Source: Ophiosphaerella korrae
Lineage: Eukaryota; Ascomycota; Dothideomycetes; Pleosporales; Phaeosphaeriaceae
DNA: 64,000 nt
Direction: 5' to 3'
NCBI GenBank assembly: GCA_028456385.1
Contig: JALNQF010000012.1
Span: forward strand, 372,001 to 436,000
The notes under the pieces are model-generated. The model was not told where the DNA came from, searched no databases, and worked only from the letters and a program-made list of their open reading frames with translations. Below, in pieces: positions 61,770 to 64,000 of the stretch. The translations under genes were made by a program, and so were the position numbers. How positions within the stretch are numbered: position 1 is the first letter of the stretch; the number at the start of each line of letters is the position of its first letter.

Positions 61770-62238
61770 TGATGACGTTGCTGCTGGCTCACATGGAGGT
61801 GCAGCGGCGGGGTTCGCAGGAAAAGAGTGCCGTGGGAGAGAGGGGGAGGGAGAGGCAAATGATATGGGCTATGGGAAAGGTGAATTGCGTAGGGCCGTCA
61901 AGGACTGTCAAGGGCTGTCAAGGGCTGCCAAAGGCTGGGCGAAGGACGAGGGCACGCACGCACGCACTGTCCTCGTGCAGCCAGTCAACCCCACGCGCAC
62001 GCGGGGACGGCTCGGCCAAACAGAATGCGACCGCAGAGCCGCAGGAACCAAACGCATCCCGTCACCGCTTCGGCCACCTCTCTCACTAACCTTAGTCCAG
62101 CTTGCCTCGCTTGTTATTGCCCTGACCTCGCCGTGGCTTGTCTTGTGCTGTGACGTGGTAGCGTCGCCTTCCTTTGCGCGTGTTGTGCAGCCTGCCACAT
62201 CGACCAGCCGGCAACCCACCTGCTTGTTGCTCACAGCC
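61770..62238. other. divergent promoter region, unknown gene / AOS1
   Basis: 0.47 kb between divergent starts, GC-rich with short direct repeats (tcaagggctg-type near 61900-61930; acgcacgcacgc near 61955). No supported gene. Confidence 0.5.
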
Positions 62239-63476
62239 ATGTCGACTCTGCCGCCCGCCGTCGCCAATGGGGCTTTGGCGGTTGACGGCGCTGCAGCCCA
62301 GGCCGACACCATCTCTGCAGACGAGATCGCCCTCTACGACCGCCAGATCCGGCTGTGGGGCGTGCAGGCACAAGAGAAGTGAGCCATCGCGACCCGAATG
62401 CTGCGACGGCGCCCAGACTGACACATGACACATGCAGGATTCGCACGGCCAACATCCTCCTCGTCTCTATCAAGGCGCTTGCCAACGAGATCGCAAAGAA
62501 CCTCGTCCTCGCCGGCATAGCCTCCATCACCCTGGCCGACCATGGGGTGGTGACAGAGGAGGACCTCGGCGCACAGTTCTTCATCACCGAAGCCGACATT
62601 GGCAAGAACCGCGCCGACGCCGCCGCGCCCCAGGTGCAGAAGCTCAATCCGCGTGTCAAGGTCAACGTCATCCCCCGCGATGTGCGCAACGAGCCCAACC
62701 CCGGCTTCTACGCCGCCTACGACGTCATCATCGCCACCGACCTCGACTTCATGTCGCTCAGCACCCTCAATGCCGGCGCGCGAGTTGCCCAGAAGCCCTT
62801 CTACGCCGGCGCCTCGCACGGCATGTACGGCTACATCTTCGCCGACCTGGTCGACCACAGCTTCGTCATCGAGCGCGAGAAGAGCAACAGAGCCACGCAG
62901 ACGGGCCCCGAAAGCACCACCCGCAGGGTCACAGGCATCCAGACCAAGCGCGAGAACGGCAAGGCGATTGAGATGGTCACAAAGCAGGAGCTCTACAGCC
63001 CCCTCATGCTCGTCAAGGACTCGCCCCTCCCCGCCGAAATCAGCAACAACTACAGGCGCCTGAAGAAGGTCCACCCCCTCCTCACCTGCGTGCGCGCCCT
63101 GTGGGAGTACCAGCGCAACGGCCACGGCGTGTATCCCACCCACACCCAGGACGATCTCAAGCTCTTCACCACAATCGCAACGCTCAAGCACAAGGAGCTC
63201 ATCCTGCCGTCCGACACCCTCAAGGCCGAGTTCCTTCGCAGCTTCCTGCAGAATCTCGGCAGCGAGCTGGCCCCCGTGACCGCCTTTCTCGGCGGCCAAC
63301 TTGCTCAGGACGTCATCAATGTGCTTGGCCAGCGCGAGCAGCCGATCCAGAATTTGATGCTGTTTGACGGCGAGGAAAGTGCCGGGCCTGTGTATACGCT
63401 GCATCCCATCTTTCCTGGTACGTCGGTGCCGATTATACCCAGCATGCCGGTGACTGCTCCCGTCGTGGTCAACTAG
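62239..63476 (+). CDS. AOS1: SUMO-activating enzyme subunit Aos1/Rad31
   Basis: The Aos1 half of the nuclear SUMO E1, which adenylates SUMO together with Uba2. Two exons (62239-62378, 62438-63476; intron 59 nt) give 392 residues; yeast Aos1 has 347. The signature LYDRQIRLWGVQAQEKI crosses the intron. NILLVSIKALANEIAKNLVLAGI is the conserved adenylation-domain start, although the usual Gly-rich loop is LVSIKALA here. Other hallmarks are LADHGVVTEEDLGAQFF and FYAGASHGMYGYIFADL. The C-terminus has PVTAFLGGQLAQDVINVLGQREQPIQNL as in other E1 halves. It is GC-rich with strong codon bias. It is convergent with the PBN1-like gene (130 bp apart). Confidence 0.95.
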
Positions 63477-63606
63477 GCAGTAAGCAAGTGCAACCACCAA
63501 AACACAAACGAAGGCACCAAGATTCCATTTCCCATTCAGTCGCATCCAGGACAGCGAAAAAGTAGTCACTAGATACCCCGACAGCAAAACACAATCAAAA
63601 GATACC

Positions 63607-64000
63607 CTACTGCTTCTTCCTCTTCTTCTTCCCCTCCTTCTTCCCCTCCTTCTCTCCCTCGTTCTCACCCCTCCCCCTCCCAAACAACACCCAACACAGC
63701 CCCAAAAACGCGCACACAACCGCCCCCACAGTCCCCACCTCCACCCACCCCGCTCTCCGCAAATCCAGCACCGGTACCTCAATCCACTCCACAAGCTCCC
63801 GCTCCCCACTAGGCGGCACATGCATGAAGCGCGTGCGCTCACCGAACAGCGCCTCGTACCCCAGGTGCACGCGGTCAAACGGGTTGCCCGCAACGTTGGT
63901 GCCGTCCTCGATTCTGCACGCCCAGAACACAACGGGCCACGGCACAGGTAGGCGTGCATGCGACGCGTTCGCCGCGGTCAGGTAGCGCGCATGCAGGGGG
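63607..64000 (-). CDS. PBN1: Pbn1/PIG-X subunit of GPI mannosyltransferase I (5' end outside window)
   Basis: C-terminal part only; the frame is open to the right edge, so the start lies outside the window. Pbn1 stabilises Gpi14 for adding the first mannose to GPI anchors in the ER. The visible 130 residues begin LHARYLTAANASHARLPVPW and continue PVVFWACRIEDGTNVAGNPFDRVHLGYEALFG, the family hallmark, with VEWIEVPVLDLRRAG before one transmembrane helix (VEVGTVGAVVCAFLGLCWVLF). The cytosolic tail is Lys/Glu-rich (KEGKKKRKKQ). The apparent start at 63945 is a GTG inside the frame, not the true start. Confidence 0.85.
   Translation of the reverse strand, partial: PLHARYLTAANASHARLPVPWPVVFWACRIEDGTNVAGNPFDRVHLGYEALFGERTRFMHVPPSGERELVEWIEVPVLDLRRAGWVEVGTVGAVVCAFLGLCWVLFGRGRGENEGEKEGKKEGKKKRKKQ

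Noticed and set aside
62334..63959. 541-codon minus-strand frame across AOS1
   Set aside because: Antisense to the GC-rich, strongly biased AOS1 exon. It has no domain and bridges into PBN1 in the wrong phase.

Overview
The window is eukaryotic and reads as a gene-dense stretch of a filamentous ascomycete chromosome. The evidence is 27 genes or gene remnants, most of them broken by short introns (about 45-120 bp) with GTANGT-like donors and CTAAC/CTGAC-like branch sites, together with fungal gene families: class V myosin, URC1, Wapl with a short WAPL domain, an S. pombe Sut1-type sugar carrier, Rheb, and a fungal STAND-type N-terminal helical domain. A Dothideomycete (Pleosporales-like) is my best guess, but that is inference. 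All exon models were built by hand; for each spliced gene I checked that the exon lengths sum to an open frame.

Layout. 0.1-10.3 kb (minus strand): class V myosin, 3-phosphoglycerate dehydrogenase, glucose-6-phosphate dehydrogenase with a 21-nt exon. 12.0-18.4 kb (plus): ribosomal protein eL33 with a 12-nt exon, an MFS sucrose/alpha-glucoside carrier, NAP1 ending in a CaaX box. 19.2-25.2 kb: FAP7 convergent with ITPase, a P450-like protein without the heme cysteine, ribosomal protein eS1. 26.5-34.5 kb: a small unknown gene, a 3.3 kb gene-poor stretch, then URC1, ELF1 and uracil phosphoribosyltransferase. 35-40 kb (plus): Wapl and Rheb.

40.9-51.5 kb is an accessory block between core genes. 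It holds an in-frame but stop-riddled FHA-plus-degenerate-kinase pseudogene, an intact RhoGEF (DH-PH) with a STAND/NLR-type N-terminal domain, a small orphan ORF, a TENA/THI-4 family gene, and a Myb/SANT-like gene split by one nonsense codon. 52-64 kb returns to core genes: CBF5, a type II DnaJ with a perfect heat-shock element, a 3 kb gene-poor stretch, an ABHD11-like mitochondrial hydrolase with a GC-AG intron, a conserved unknown protein, the SUMO E1 subunit AOS1, and a PBN1 gene running off the right edge.

Functional links. URC1 and uracil phosphoribosyltransferase belong to the same pyrimidine-salvage/catabolism route. CBF5, FAP7, eL33 and eS1 serve ribosome production. Rheb signals to growth control. 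The FHA-kinase and RhoGEF neighbours look like a linked signalling or allorecognition module, one half of which is dead in this strain; this is the best candidate for something not yet described.
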